Below are positions 35,046-48,059 of a stretch of 64,000 bases of DNA, piece after piece. This DNA comes from Nymphaea colorata (lineage: Eukaryota > Streptophyta > Magnoliopsida > Nymphaeales > Nymphaeaceae), in the NCBI RefSeq assembly GCF_008831285.2, contig NC_045147.1:8650334-8714333 (forward strand). Direction: 5' to 3'. Below the pieces are notes generated by a model that was given only the letters and a program-made list of their open reading frames with translations, did no database searches and was not told the DNA's origin. A program made the position numbers and the translations under genes. How positions within the stretch are numbered: the stretch's first letter is position 1; each line of letters begins with the position of its first letter.

Positions 35046-35898
35046 TGTTCGCATGTCCAAAAAAATTATTTTTTTTTTGGAGTGCTCAACAAAATAGGGT
35101 TTTGTTTCGAAAATGAGAAAGAAATGGACCAGCCCGTCAGTACGAGGACCGACCGTTCCCGGTGCATTTACCAGGGGGTAATCAACCCAAGGGCTATGTT
35201 TATTATTGATGCATTTCATTTTGGCTTAAACAACTTTTTCTATTCTATATGTGGTGTACTGTTTGAGAAAATATTGAAAACTTGATGTTTCAAATCTTTG
35301 AGAAAGTTTTGAAGAATCATTGGAAAGTAGAAAACATTTTGATTTGGAAAAACTTGAATTGAGAAATCTTTGCAAATATTGTTTGGAAACATTTGAATAT
35401 CATCTTTTAGAAATCACTTTGGTGTTCTTTTAATACTTTAAGTAGATTTGAGGTTTTGCTCTAATTCGGTTACTACCTAATTAGAGTTCTATCTCATCTT
35501 GCGTAAGTTCTTTTAGAGATGTGTTTCTGGTATTTCTGATGTTAAGTGAATGTGGATGCATGAATGCATTGATCATACATGATTCATTCCTTTCACAACA
35601 TTCATCTAAAGGCATTCCTACCATCACATACATCTAAGATTTTTGTAATAGATATTTTTATGAGGATAGAAAAATTTTTAAAAATGGAATGTGATTGCAG
35701 ACCATCAAACACGAATCCAATATTGGGTCATTACTTGATTTTTTGTCTTAGTTAAGTCGGCAAATGAGAAATTAAAATCTTAAATCATGCGAGAAAAATA
35801 TTGAAAGAATGGAAAAGATGAAAGACTTTCATAGAGAGAAATATAAAGAAAGAGAGAGAAAAAGAGATCTTGAAAATCATAAAATCAAATATTTAAAG

Positions 35899-35945
<47 letters not shown>

Positions 35946-37486
35946 TAAAAGTTTGTGAAAATGAAGTTTAAATCAAATAGAAAAGAGAAGATGATTTTAA
36001 AAATAGAGAGATATTTTAAAATGGAATACATGTATGTATATTCATATATATATATATATATATACACGAGAGTTTGTAAAAAAATGTTAAATCATAAAGA
36101 GACAAAGACAAAGAAAGACATTCATGTGCACATGCACGTATACGTATATAACATGTATACACGCATATGTCTTCATGAGTATTAAAATCAAGAAATGACT
36201 TGAAAATATCCGACTTCAATTTTGACGTAGGCCGGAGATGAACTTGGGCTCATGCAAGAACTTAAGTTAAGTCTCCAAAGCCACATTAAAAAGGGTATTT
36301 GCTTTTAAAAATCTTTTAAAAAATATGATTTCAATTACAAGAAAATTTAGTTCTCCCATCGTTGAGTATGGAAGAAAATCAAACATTCATAAAATGAAGA
36401 ACAACGTAAGAAAACATATATTCGGGTCCCTAATCGAGTGATTAAGAAATAAAATAAGCATAAAAATGACATGAGAAATGCATATTAACATGTACACATT
36501 CAGGAAGGGCTTTCTCTGGTTGGACAAGTCTCAACCTCAAAAATCAAAACAAGGATGAAGAAATCCCTAACCCAAGCACTCATTCTTACCGTGCATTTAC
36601 TTATTCATTAAGGAAAAATTAGAACATCATGCATGACCATCATCTCAAACATAAATGATGGATAAAGTGACATAACAAGTATATTTTTGAAAATAATTGA
36701 AGAAATGAGATTTATTTCACCTTACTCATACTCTCGGTGCACTAAAGATATAGCTCTGGATTCCGGATAGGAAATCATTTAAGCTTTCTTGCACAACCAT
36801 GGGGAGGTGGCAAGAGGAAATGAAAATAGATGGAAATAAGAGGATGACTACATACCTCGAATATGAATGGTATTAGAAATGAGTCATCTCTTTTGAATGA
36901 TCTTGAAATCGCCTCAAATGAAACTCCAAGATGATGAACCACATAGGGATCTCTTTGTGCTCCTTTGGAGAATTTGAACTTGGAGAATGTTTGCTCCCAA
37001 GGTTGGAGAAGAAGAGAAAAATGGAAAGAAAGAGCTAAGAAAAATTTAAATTTTCAAGTGAGGAAGCATGAGAGGTTCCCCAAGGGTTGGCTCATGTCCA
37101 AGAGGGGAAAATGTGGGGGTGTTTAGAGGGTGTTTTGGTGTCAAAACTCAAAATTCGATTTTTTTTTTTTTAATTTGACAAGTTTTTCATGCAAATTTCA
37201 AATCTTTTGGAGCCAAAATTCAAAATTTGAATTCAAGAGAGAAGTGTTTTGGTATTCTCGATTTGGATCTAAACTTGGATTTTGAATCTAATTTGGATCT
37301 GATAATTGGATTTTAGATTTGTATTTTGTGTCTAAGGTTGGGTTTTGAATTTGAATTTTGTGTTTGGGTTTGGATAACGGTTTAGAAATTGATTTTGGAT
37401 TGAATAGTCACAAATTTATTTTGGGTCTAAAATTTAAATCTAAATAATAAAATAATAGTCTTTTTGAAAAATTTGGGATGATAACA
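35046..37486 (-). repeat. 5' LTR of the F-type element
   Basis: 2,441 bp, TGTTCGCA...GATGATAACA. It contains (TA)n tracts at 35,899-35,940 and 36,045-36,064. The TATA box position reads CCTCTAAACACC (37,119-37,130) where sister LTRs have CCTATAAATACC, so the promoter of the copy that should drive the element is degraded. Confidence 0.85.
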
Positions 37487-40400
37487 GATATGTTTAGATT
37501 TTAAAACATGAACGATTTTAAAATTAGGGTATTTTTGATTTCCTAGGTTTTGTATAATATTTAGACTTAGGAAATGGGACATTTTCGTCTAGTCCTTAGT
37601 CAGATTACCCTAGTAAAGGCATTGGAATCTTACACAAAGAATGGAGGTGAATATATGTAAATTTTATCTCATTTATATGGTGTGTACGTAAGATTGAAAA
37701 AATTTACATGTAAATAGTCTTTTAACCTATTTTAATGTGTTAAGCTTACAAATCATAGTTTCAACATATTAATCTATGTTGTTTGTCTTTTAGAATATTA
37801 TGTTATCTCAATTACATGTTCATTGTTTCTTATTTCTAATCGTATAGTACTCCATTCGATTTCAAATTTACATCTAAATTCATAAAGGAACCTAAGTTCA
37901 TCTTGTGTCTTGAGATGATAGTCCTTCCATGTGAACTTTGAACCTAACCCAGCTCCTACATGTACTCAGTTTTCAAAAACATGCATATTATAATTAAATG
38001 TGTAATGTTTTTTATTGTTTGATATACATTCATATAGTTTGCTTTTGCTTTACATCATGCATTCAATTTCAACTCATGCACTTAGAATTATGTCCATATG
38101 AGAATCAAGTTGGGTTCATCAACTACGTGCTTGCAACAATAACCTTTACATAATTTTTATAAGGATACATGTTCTCAAAAACATAGTTTTCAGTTGCACT
38201 TTTCAAAATTGAACATGTTTTCTGACCTATTTATCAAAACAGTAGGTTCAAACTTGATTGAGATATAAACCTCACAGTTGACCTACCTAAGCCCTACTAG
38301 GCATACTCAATGTCTCAACTCAATCCTGACATTGAGCCCACAATCTTGAACCTAACCGTAACCCTTGTTAGTCATACTTAAGTTATAAGTTGAACTCATA
38401 TAGGTCATGAGAACCTGGAGTAGGTCCAAACTAAAGCAATACAAATCAAACCTTAGGCGCTACATATCTTGGAATTCAGATTTGAACTTTGGTTATATTT
38501 GGAAATCGCGTTGGGAGCTTTAGAACCTGATCATGACCAATTTGAATCCTGATTTTGGATCTTGTAGAAAATGATATCTTGACTTGGATATTATATCTAG
38601 AACTTTGAATTTTAGACCACAGAGATTTTTATCTTAATTTGAACTATGGATTTTAGATCTGGGTCATTTGAGTAAAGAATTTAGCTCTTATATGTTTGAA
38701 TTTTAGAATTGAACTCAGATCGCAGCTTTGAACTTGCAACTTAAATATCATAATTGGATTATGAATCTAGATCTAAGCCTTAGGACTATAAGCCCCAATT
38801 TAAAAACTTTGGATTTAGGTCTCTGAAATTGGAACATGAAGTATAGATTTTGATCTTAACATAATCAAATAGTAAATTCATATTTGGATCTTGATGATTT
38901 GGATTTCAGATCTTAAATTTTCTTTGCTCCACATCCCTAAATTCCTAGAATCCAGACACCAACTATGTCTGAACCCAATTTGCATGTATCATACTAGATA
39001 TAAGATTCAATGCATGGATCGATGATGATATGGATCATGAACTACATTCCTGGATTACAAAAATTCTTTAGTTCACGGTCTCCAACTTTTTATGATCCAT
39101 ATATTTTTCCAAAATTTCATTTTTCACAAAAGTAGGGCACATTAAGGTCTGAATGACAATCATGACTTAGAATCTGGCATAATTAATTTAGAACCTGATC
39201 TGATTACCTCCAGTAAAGGTGCCATGAATGGTAAAATCTCATGCCGACAGGTCAGGTCCCATCTCTTTGAACTTTTCTCATATGAACAGTCATGTGTATG
39301 ATTGTGAAATTTTACATGTAGACGATATGTGGGTTTGCGAAATGATAGTTTTGCTTTCCTGAGTTCCAAATTAGCAAATGGCTAGTTACAAAAGATTCAC
39401 AACTGGTCATTGGTCCCATTTGTTATAGCAACTAATGATGCTTTTGTATCATAAGCCATTACCAAAGTATATATACCTTGAATTTTTGCTAACATGGACC
39501 AATCATACACATTGCCTGTAGAGATACCAACATACACTTTACCTTATGTGTTTTTTGGCTAAAAGTACGTGTATTTTATATAGCAAAAGAACAATGTTCT
39601 CTATAATAAAATGTCAATGTTGTTGTTCCATCAATCTTCGAACATGGTCATGACCAATCAATGGTACCATCTAAAGTAAATTTTGGCAGAACATCCCAGT
39701 GTTGTGAAAACTATGGAGCATATTTAATTGCCACCATGAGCTTCAACAATATAGGATGTTTTCAAATAAACAAAAAATATCCAACCAGTGCATTCGACCA
39801 ATGACATATCCAAGGTCTTCCAACCAAAGCAACTTTCAACCAAGGAGACAGTGCATCTTCTTTGGACCATTGTGCACTAAAATCTTCCCAAGCATGTTAG
39901 GCATTTCTGCAAATCAACAGATGACTATTGACCATTGCACAAGGGCTTTTCCAACATAAGAAGCTTGTCTCCCTATGAGTGTGCAACTCACAAATTAAAG
40001 CTACAAAATAGCAAGAGAAAGGTCTTATTGAGAAGCATGTCCCTCTATGAGTGTGCACATTAACACTTTTAGGTCTCTATTCTAACAATATATGTGCTTC
40101 AGTAGAACAAGGCGAATTCCTGTTTTCTTTTAAGAAACAATGATATATCCCATTTACCTTCATGTGTGCTATTTTGCTACTTTGGCATACTAGCATGCAT
40201 GACTGGAAAAGAGGAGTATAATAGTAAGGTGTGCATGCGTGATCTGAAAATGAACAAGAATGTATATATCTACACCAGCATGCCATATTCATATATGTTA
40301 TAAGCAAGATGAAAATACATATGGTATTATTTATTTATATGCTAACATGTTCATATATATTATTGCTTTACATCAATAGAGAATATGAAAAGAAGAGAAT

Positions 40401-41055
40401 AAGACTAAACACAGTTCTCTTTGCTTCTTTCAGTTCAGAACTATTGTGATTTAAAAGAAAGATAATATAGAATGGGGGAGGTTGTATCAGAGAACTAAAA
40501 CTCAGAAAAAAGGGAAGGACATCGAGATATCAATAGCAAGTTCCACCTGAAGATGCACAAAAAGTAAGAGATGCTAATTCAAGGAGGGGAAAAAAAAAGA
40601 AAAGGAGGCCTTTTTTGTTTGCCGGTAGTGAGCTGTCATTGCAATGGCCCTTCTGATCTTGCCAAACACAGGAAACTGGCATTTGCATCTTCTACAGAAC
40701 CTCCAGTGTTCTATACTTGTTTGTTCTCCTTCCATTTTTATCAAGTTTTCTTATTTGGGTCATTTCATTTTGTCTTGTTCAATTAGCACCACCTGCTTTG
40801 CCTAACTCTAATATATCGTTGATGCCCAATACTGACCAGATTCAGCCATCGTTCCACTAGGTGCATAGAGAAACCCTCAGATCCAAAGAAGGTTTAAGAG
40901 AAGAGAGGGAGAACAGATGGTAAGAATAAAGAAAATCAGGTGGAAGTGTGTATTTAAACTTAGAAATGATAATCCTGAAAATGCCCTTGATATTTTATAA
41001 ATTATGCAAAAGGTATTGTTATTTTTTTAAAAAAAAAAACTTCAACATTGATGTT
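37487..41055. other. AT-rich intergenic region
   Basis: No gene recognised on either strand. 38,460-38,900 is dense in GATCT/GGATTT/GAACTT words like the F-type LTR U3 and may be an eroded LTR. 39,600-40,440 and 40,570-40,860 hold only short frames without domain or splice support. Confidence 0.45.
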
Positions 41056-41240
41056 CACTACAAGGTTTATGGCATTCAGTGGCATGCCATTGATGTCATG
41101 TCACTGATCAATAACCTTCTATGGCCATGACCATGGGGTGCCATATTAAATACTTGTTTATGGCATTTGGATGTGGGGTGCCATAATAATGTCCCATTGA
41201 TGGTGTTTGAGTGGTGGGTGCCAATCAATTTGCAGACTGT
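41056..41240 (+). repeat. CACTA-like terminus with subterminal repeats (tentative)
   Basis: CACTACAAG at 41,056-41,064 has the form of a CACTA-superfamily terminal inverted repeat. The next about 180 bp carry several copies of GTGCCAT / GGGGTGCCATA / TGGCAT, resembling CACTA subterminal repeats. The partner end CTTGTAGTG was not found, so this may be a truncated end or coincidence. Confidence 0.3.
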
Positions 41241-41565
41241 TGGCATAGTATGAACACCAAAAAACAAGACAACAATTTAAGGCGCAACTGAAATGTCATT
41301 GGAAATGGGAACATTTTCCTGCGTCGTTCCTCAATCTTCATGGGCATCGTTCTTACCCTCTATTTTGATCAAGCATTGGAGTTTTATCTGCTATTTTTCT
41401 CTAACTTTTGACTCAGTCAACTTAGAGACCTCACCCATTTTTCTCTTGAGATTTTTCCATTGACCGGTTGATTGAATGATCAACTATCGGCATCACCATA
41501 GGAATGTGGCAAAGAGCAGGTCAGTCTTGGCACTTTTTTCCCCTTCTAGAAACAATGGGGTATTA

Positions 41566-41581
41566 ACTATGTTCTTCTTCT

Positions 41582-41619
<38 letters not shown>

Positions 41620-41622
41620 TAC
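41566..41622. repeat. (TC)n(AC)n microsatellite
   Basis: A run of CT dinucleotides followed by CA dinucleotides. It sits in no recognisable transcript. Confidence 0.9.
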
Positions 41623-44600
41623 TCACAATCTTCTACTACTGGATCGCATCTCAGCCTTTTCATTGTTACCAGAGATTGTCAGGTTGCAGCAGTTGAGTAT
41701 TTGATTATTCAACTTTTTCCTCCACAAAACATGCTATTAGTTTTGTTTGTCCCATCATTGTTGTAATTGTTTGCATATAATCCAATATATTTGATTTGTA
41801 TTCATAAGTAGTGGGATTCAATAATAAAATTCACATTCCATTAATAATTCACTTTATCGTTGGAGGGAAGAAGAAGAGGTCGTTATCTGTCTAAATCGAT
41901 GCTCCAATTTCTAGATGCAAAAAATCATCCAGCCTTGGTGGAAACCTTTTACCATATCCAGCCCATTTGCAACCTTGTTAATACATGCATGTACCCAAAA
42001 CTTATGGCCAAGATCCATAGCATTGACGGTAGCCATCAAAGATTGAATTGCCTTCCTCATGAACTATTCATGTAGGTGATGAGTCCAATGGCTCGTCTTT
42101 AAAGTTTCATTCGATACTTCAGCTTAATTTATACAGTCTTTGTGTATTTTTTATATTGAAGTGTTCAACTGTTGTCCAAGATAATGCGAGAAACCCTACT
42201 TATTTTTTTTTTTGCAATCATGTTTCTAATGTAAATCTTGGTGTTAGTATCTTCATTTTATCAACTAACGATGACAAACAGAGATGCATTTTGTTTCCCC
42301 AATTATGATTTATTTATTATTTTGAATAAAATTGCACACATTGTTTGATGAAATGCCCCATTGATTACAAGATATTGATAGAGTGATAAAATCATATAAG
42401 ATAGGGATTATTTTGACAATCTGTAGTTAGGGCCGGACATTTTGGTTGAATACACAGTTCTGCTACCAACTATTCCACATGCCCAACTTGCTCGAACAAA
42501 TTCTGAATCTAAATCTGCTAACTTTCCTTTCTTTGGGTTTGAAACTCTGATGCATTGTCCAATAGTACTCAAGCAATGTTTTTGTCAAATTTCAATTTTA
42601 TATGTGAACATCTAATCTACTTTGCATTCTTATGTAGAAAAGATATTTCATATTTAGTTTTCATTTAATTAGTTTCTAGGGATTGTTTCCAATATTACTC
42701 TCTAGAAATAACTTCGCATGCAGGCTTGCTTCAGCAGCAGATGCCATTGGACATTGTAGCCATATTAGAATAGGCTTTATCTTTATGTAGGCTCCAAAGT
42801 TTCCACTTTGTGGGAAGTTTCATATCTCTGTATATTCCTATCAATCTCTTTAGGGGAAACAGTAAACACTTTCTTTGACATGAAGCATTTTTTAACTGTA
42901 GAATATGCTACTTACTCCATTTTCTATAGTTTCCATTTTTACAAGGCTTTAACAACTGAGATGCAGATCTAGGTTCTTACATAAAATAGGATCATGTTTA
43001 TTCTTTCTATAATCTCACCAGATGTAATTGATATTGAGAGTAACATAATACTGACATGGGATGCTAAGAGGGGGAGAATGGCATAGGTGGTTGCAAGGTC
43101 GAAGGCAAGGGGCCGGCAGGATCTCATCAAATGTAACACTAACATGATCAACTAAAATGTTTCATTGCCTATCTGAAGAAAAATGTCATTAAACTTATAA
43201 CTAATGACTCAATCAACACCAATAAATTGACATCCATCTTCACAAATGACATTGTTCACCATCTATATGCTTTACACTTATCTGAAGTCTGTAATAAACC
43301 TTTCAACAAAATTTATTTCCAAAAGTCCTAATCATTACGGCTTGTTAGACATCATAAAAGCTCTTATAAAGTTTTATTTTATCATTTAAAAACTTTAATG
43401 ACTCTTAAATGATATACCGTCATCATCTTTCTCAAATGACAAAAACCTAAGAGACAGCTTTGTTTGCCTTCATAAAGGGAACCATGAGTGGTGAAGGAGG
43501 TTATATAATAATTGTGTGTGGGTGGCTATGTAGGTCTCCCCAAGTAGAGGGCTTTGATGTGCCTTTCTGGTCTACATAGCTCCACCTAAAGCGTGGGAAG
43601 ACAGAGAACATTTTGTAGCATGTTCTGCACCCTGAGTTGGGAGATTTCATGGGTCCCTCAAGGCATAAAATCTGCAAGGCCATTTCCTCATTGCCCCAAG
43701 ATCCTGGGAATTTATCTGCTTGTGAAATGGGTAGGTGTCTCTAAAATTTGAATTAGTGCTGCCTACTAGCTATTGACCCAACTAAGTGTGCTAAAGTCCT
43801 CTACGTATATTATGGAGCCTATGCATGTTTAAGCTTGTTAAATATATAGTATTTTACAAGGTTTCAAATTTTACTATTTTCTTTACTACCAGCTCTAATT
43901 TTTAAGTATTTAAGGTGATCATGATTTGATAGGGTGATAATGTGCGAGATAAAACTGTGTGAGATAATTTTTTTTAATAGTTTGAATAGAAGAAAATGAG
44001 AGCTCTTTAAGACAATAGAAGGGAGCTTTGAGAGAAACTTGGGGTCCATCTGCTTTTGTTTATGGATGTCATGGAGTAGATGATAAAAAAGTTATGAAAA
44101 GTTGTAGGTGTTGTTGTCGTACATGTGGTGCAAGAGTTTCAACTTGATTTAGCTATAATTGCTTCTGCATGCCTTTTAGACAATGCCATGCAAATGTCTC
44201 GTACACCTTTTATTAGCTCAAGGTAAACAAAGAAGATCCTCAACATTCTCCTCCAACCGAACTGCTGCGATTTCTTGCCAAATTGGTGTTCTTCTTCAAG
44301 AACTAGTCGTCTTCCTTGTCACAATGACAAACCTAAGAGACAGCTTAACTTTTCATTTAACAACTTCTAAGCTCTGATGATCTCTGGATGTATGTGCCCA
44401 TTGCTTACAATGACATGAACATTGGCCATGATCTTAAAATTTCATAGCCATGAATATAGACGTGCCTTTTTCTATTAACTCTGTATGTGCCCATTGCTTA
44501 CAATGAAAAGAACACTACTTTCACAGTTCTTCAACCATACCTCGGTTAGGACATGTGAAACTTAGATACATGGTTTTAAACAGAATCAAATGCTCAATGA

Positions 44601-45199
44601 AAAGAACACGACAGTTAACAATCAAACCAGAACTACTATAATTAAGATTCAAACAAGCATGGAACCACAACACTACTTTAACCCATGTCCCTACCATGCT
44701 AGACTATACACAAAAAGTACTCTAGTCAACTTACGCACTACATAAAACTGACACAAAATAAGCATGGCCATAAATAAAATAATGAACATGGGTCTCAAAG
44801 TCTAAAGACTCTAAACCAGCTTGACACTCAACAATAAGACCAAACCTCAACTAAAATGATATAAAGAGAATTAGTATTCCCTCGTATACTCACCAATCAG
44901 GAATATAGCAAAAGACATCAAGTTTTATTTGCAAAGAATTGAACTTTGAAATTGCTTGTTATTTTCAAATTTTTGCCCATAGGCTTTTAGTGCATGTTGT
45001 GTGAAAAAAACACAACCTTCTTTTACCCGAAGCATTCGATGAAGTATTAGGATTTGGAATCGCACCGAAGCTATCAAATCTCACGAAGGGATTTCTTTCC
45101 ATTTTCAAGGTGTGAGCATAAAAAAATTGTTCTCTGCTTCATAGGAAACCAAAGAAAAGGAGTAGATATTAACCTAGAATCATTCATCCACAAAGGATC
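41623..45199. other. intergenic region without recognisable genes
   Basis: Only short frames below 100 codons on both strands, none with a domain, signal peptide or convincing splice pattern. AT-rich throughout. Confidence 0.45.
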
Positions 45200-45690
45200 T
45201 GCAATCAATGCTAGAGACTCCAGCTTTCAGGTCTTTCATCCCTTGGCAGACGCTTTTTCTTTTTTGCTTTCTTTTGCCATTGATTTTCTTTTGCTTTTTC
45301 TTGCTTTTTTTTTCTTGTCTTCTTAGTCATTTCGATTTTTTTTTTTTGGCCGACCTTCACCTTTGAGGGAAATACCTCACCACCCCAAAGGCTACTACAG
45401 AACGCCATCTCTTTGATGGTTTTGTGTAGCTTTGTCACGTGTCATACCCACTTTAACTTATGAGTTTCAACAAGACAAAATGTTCATAGGTTGTTATCTT
45501 CGTGAAATACACATAAATCACCTTTATGCATACCCAGTACTCTCGATTACTAACCCAGAGGAACAACTACACTCGCCCTGAGCCCATCTCTCAACACTCA
45601 TTTTGCTGCTTGCCAAGGTTTCAAAAAACACTCGGGCTTCCACCTCTTCGCACTTTCATGTTTGATTCTTGCATATGTTTGATTGCAAAG
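45200..45690 (-). repeat. isolated relic of the Tat 3' internal region
   Basis: It shares ordered blocks with 8,790-9,400 of the Tat element: GACGCTTTTTCTTTT, CGACCTTCACC, CCTCACCACCCCAAAG, TTTTGTGTAGCTTTG, AAAATGTTCATAGG, and AGAGGAACAACTACACTCGC. The orientation is the same. No LTR or pol is seen next to it. It shows that older Tat insertions once extended into this part of the window. Confidence 0.65.
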
Positions 45691-46631
45691 GCGAATAACA
45701 TTTCCTAATCATTGAGCTCCTCGACATCACTGAACCAATCTTCATCGCTCACACAAAGAATCTTTCCAGTCTTCTCCTTCAATTGACTGATAGCAAGGCC
45801 CTGAAACTTCCTCCTTGACCCTCAAAGGAATACCTAAGACAAATCGAAGGTACATCGTAGTGCAGCAAAATTCCTTTCCAAAAATAGTTGGTTTATTAAA
45901 ACTTCTTGACGTCAAGTGATATATTACCTAGATCGTTTTCCCTTTTCCTTCGAGAAGAGTACGTTTATAAAACCAAGTGACCTATGGTTGGAAGAAGAGA
46001 AATGACTAGGATGGTTTTTGCAAACTAAACATCACAAGAAATCATTCCCCTTGAACTCATCCTGTACAAATAGGGCTTTGTGATGGAAGGGTTCATAACA
46101 GGATGAATTCCTTAGACTTCTCCCATTGTAAGGGTTCCTTGAGAAAAAGGGAAAAAATGACTAGGAGAAAAGGCTAATTCCAACTCCGCTACCCAACTAA
46201 AACACCACTGAGGCGAAAGTTGAAGGTTGACAAGATGAAAGGATGGATTCCATAGCCCATAACACATAATAATGTAGGTGTAACTTTGAGGAATGGTAGG
46301 GGGGAAAGGTACTCTTTGCCTTCCATTTCATATAAAATAAATTAACTCAGATTATTGAAGAGATATAACACACTAGAAATGAAAAACCTGACAGCTCAAT
46401 CCTCTCAACCTAATCAGCAGCAGCAAGATTCAATCTATTTGTTGTCAAAAACCGTAACATATACAACATGTCCTCTAATTGCCACAGCAATTGGTACTGA
46501 CGCAGATCTTCAAATAAGTCAACAACTAATTCAGAATCAATCAGTAAAATTTATAGCAGCAAACTGTCTCATTTTTTCTTTGAGAAAGAAGCCCCAACTT
46601 GGCGAACAAAACAAATCACACATACCCAAGC

Positions 46632-46645
46632 TATGATACCATGTG
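46632..46645 (-). other. tRNA-Met-type primer-site-like sequence
   Basis: Minus strand CACATGGTATCATAGC: a CA end followed by TGGTATCATAGC, one change from the plant initiator tRNA-Met site TGGTATCAGAGC. It may mark the LTR/internal boundary of a decayed minus-strand element with its LTR at about 46,646-46,980. No second LTR was found. Confidence 0.3.
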
Positions 46646-47489
46646 AACAAACTAAATATCTCACAAATAGGCAAATCTATGACACTTCTGAATCGCAAAT
46701 TAATTTATTAAGAACCTAACAAATAGCCCTTTAAGAACTTGATCAACCAACAAACAGAAAACAACATGAGCAGTTGGGATCTCCAACAGCTTGAAACATA
46801 GCCCATGCAGAGTCCTTGACTCTTTACAGCTAAGTTATTCAGCTGGTAAAGCAGAAAAAGAAAATAAAATAAAATAAAAGACCACAAAGATAAGAAAAAT
46901 AAAAAATAAGAGATTACACAAAGCCAAAAAAATACATATTGCTGACTTCCTAATATAGTAGATGTCATCTACAGTAAAAGATATTCAGTGTTTCATAGCA
47001 ACATATGAAAATCATGTCCACCACAGTAAGCATTTTCATTTACTTATGCCACATACCAAGACTCGTTTAACCAATCCCTTGGCATTACAATGCAGAAGAA
47101 CCCATATGAATGAATGCATACAGAAATACAAATATCATAACTGGATTGTAAAGCAATCGATGATCACATGATGATTACATACATATATGTTCACTCACTT
47201 TGACAACTACAAGAAAAAAATCAATACTGATTTAAATAATTCTGCTTCTCCTCAGACGCCTCAAAGAATAACATGAAAAAGGGAAGTTAAAGAATTAAAT
47301 TGCCTAAGAATTACTTATGAAAGCTAATGACAGACTTAACGTACTACAATGTGAATGAAATACAAAAAAGTGCTGTTGAAGTATACCAAAAACAAGGTAT
47401 ACATACACACAAAAATTTCATAAAACAACTTGAGGACTATCACAACGAAGACAACAAATCAGTGAGAGAGACAGGAAAAGATAACATAC

Positions 47490-47507
47490 AAGAGCTGCGT
47501 CGGCCAT
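47490..47507 (-). CDS. possible first coding exon of an unidentified minus-strand gene
   Basis: Minus strand: a (CT)n tract of the kind common in plant 5' leaders, then ATGGCCGACGCAGCTCTT (MADAAL) followed by a consensus donor GTATGT. No later exon could be recognised before the sequence becomes repeat-like at about 46,980. It could be a real gene start, a truncated gene or chance. An alternative start is at 47,800 (ATGCAACCCGTC...CTTCAAG followed by GTATGC). Confidence 0.2.
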
Positions 47508-47804
47508 GGCAGATGCAGAGGCTTAGCCAGAGAGAGAGAGAACAGGTTAACATAGATGTTTCAGAAATGACCTCATATGAGAACACCCACCAGCGATTAG
47601 GGCTGGACCACCTTCTTTCCGCAGGCCAGGGCTGTAAATCAGAGACAAAGAATGAGTATCTAAGCAGAGAAAGGCGTTTTGTCTCGGCCATGGCCTACCC
47701 AAAACCTGGATTGAGCGACAAAAAGGGAGAGGGAGTGGAGAAAGAAGGTTTAGTGCATACCTTGAAGAAGAGCCGGAGCTCGGAGGGAGACGGGTTGCAT
47801 GGCA

Positions 47805-47952
47805 GTTGAAGAAGAAGAGGGGAGACGCAGGGGAAGAGCCTGCGGCTGAGATGTTTCACCGAGAGGACAGGGAAAGAAGTTGAAGAAGAAGAGGGGAGAC
47901 ACAGGGGAAGAGCCTGTGGCTGAGAGGTTTCATCGAGAGGAAAGGGAAAGTG
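47805..47952. repeat. 74-bp tandem duplication
   Basis: Two adjacent copies (47,805-47,878 and 47,879-47,952) beginning GTTGAAGAAGAAGAGGGGAG, about 90 percent identical by eye. They lie in GA-rich DNA just upstream of the possible minus-strand exon starts. Confidence 0.85.
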
Positions 47953-48059
47953 TGTGGGATGGAGTTTAGAAGTTCGTCTGGGTTTAAATGTTAGGGAAAG
48001 CAAACAATTTCTTGGTGAGAGAGAGAGACAGACGTTGAATACCTGAATGAGGCCAAAAG

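Larger units (their letters stand above)
28010..37486 (-). mobile_element. pol-less F-type LTR retrotransposon (LARD-like), internally duplicated
   Basis: Minus orientation: 5' LTR 35,046-37,486, primer-site candidate at 35,022-35,045, internal region with no recognisable gag or pol, polypurine tract at 30,027-30,045, and 3' LTR ending at 30,026 (its start replaced by a Tat-type segment). LTR ends (TGTTCGCA...GATAACA), primer site, polypurine tract and leader resemble those of the Tat element at 4,484-20,251. It is therefore probably a non-autonomous relative using Tat proteins. A segment including LTR sequence is tandemly duplicated inside it. No target duplication can be checked because the left LTR end is missing. 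Confidence 0.75.
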
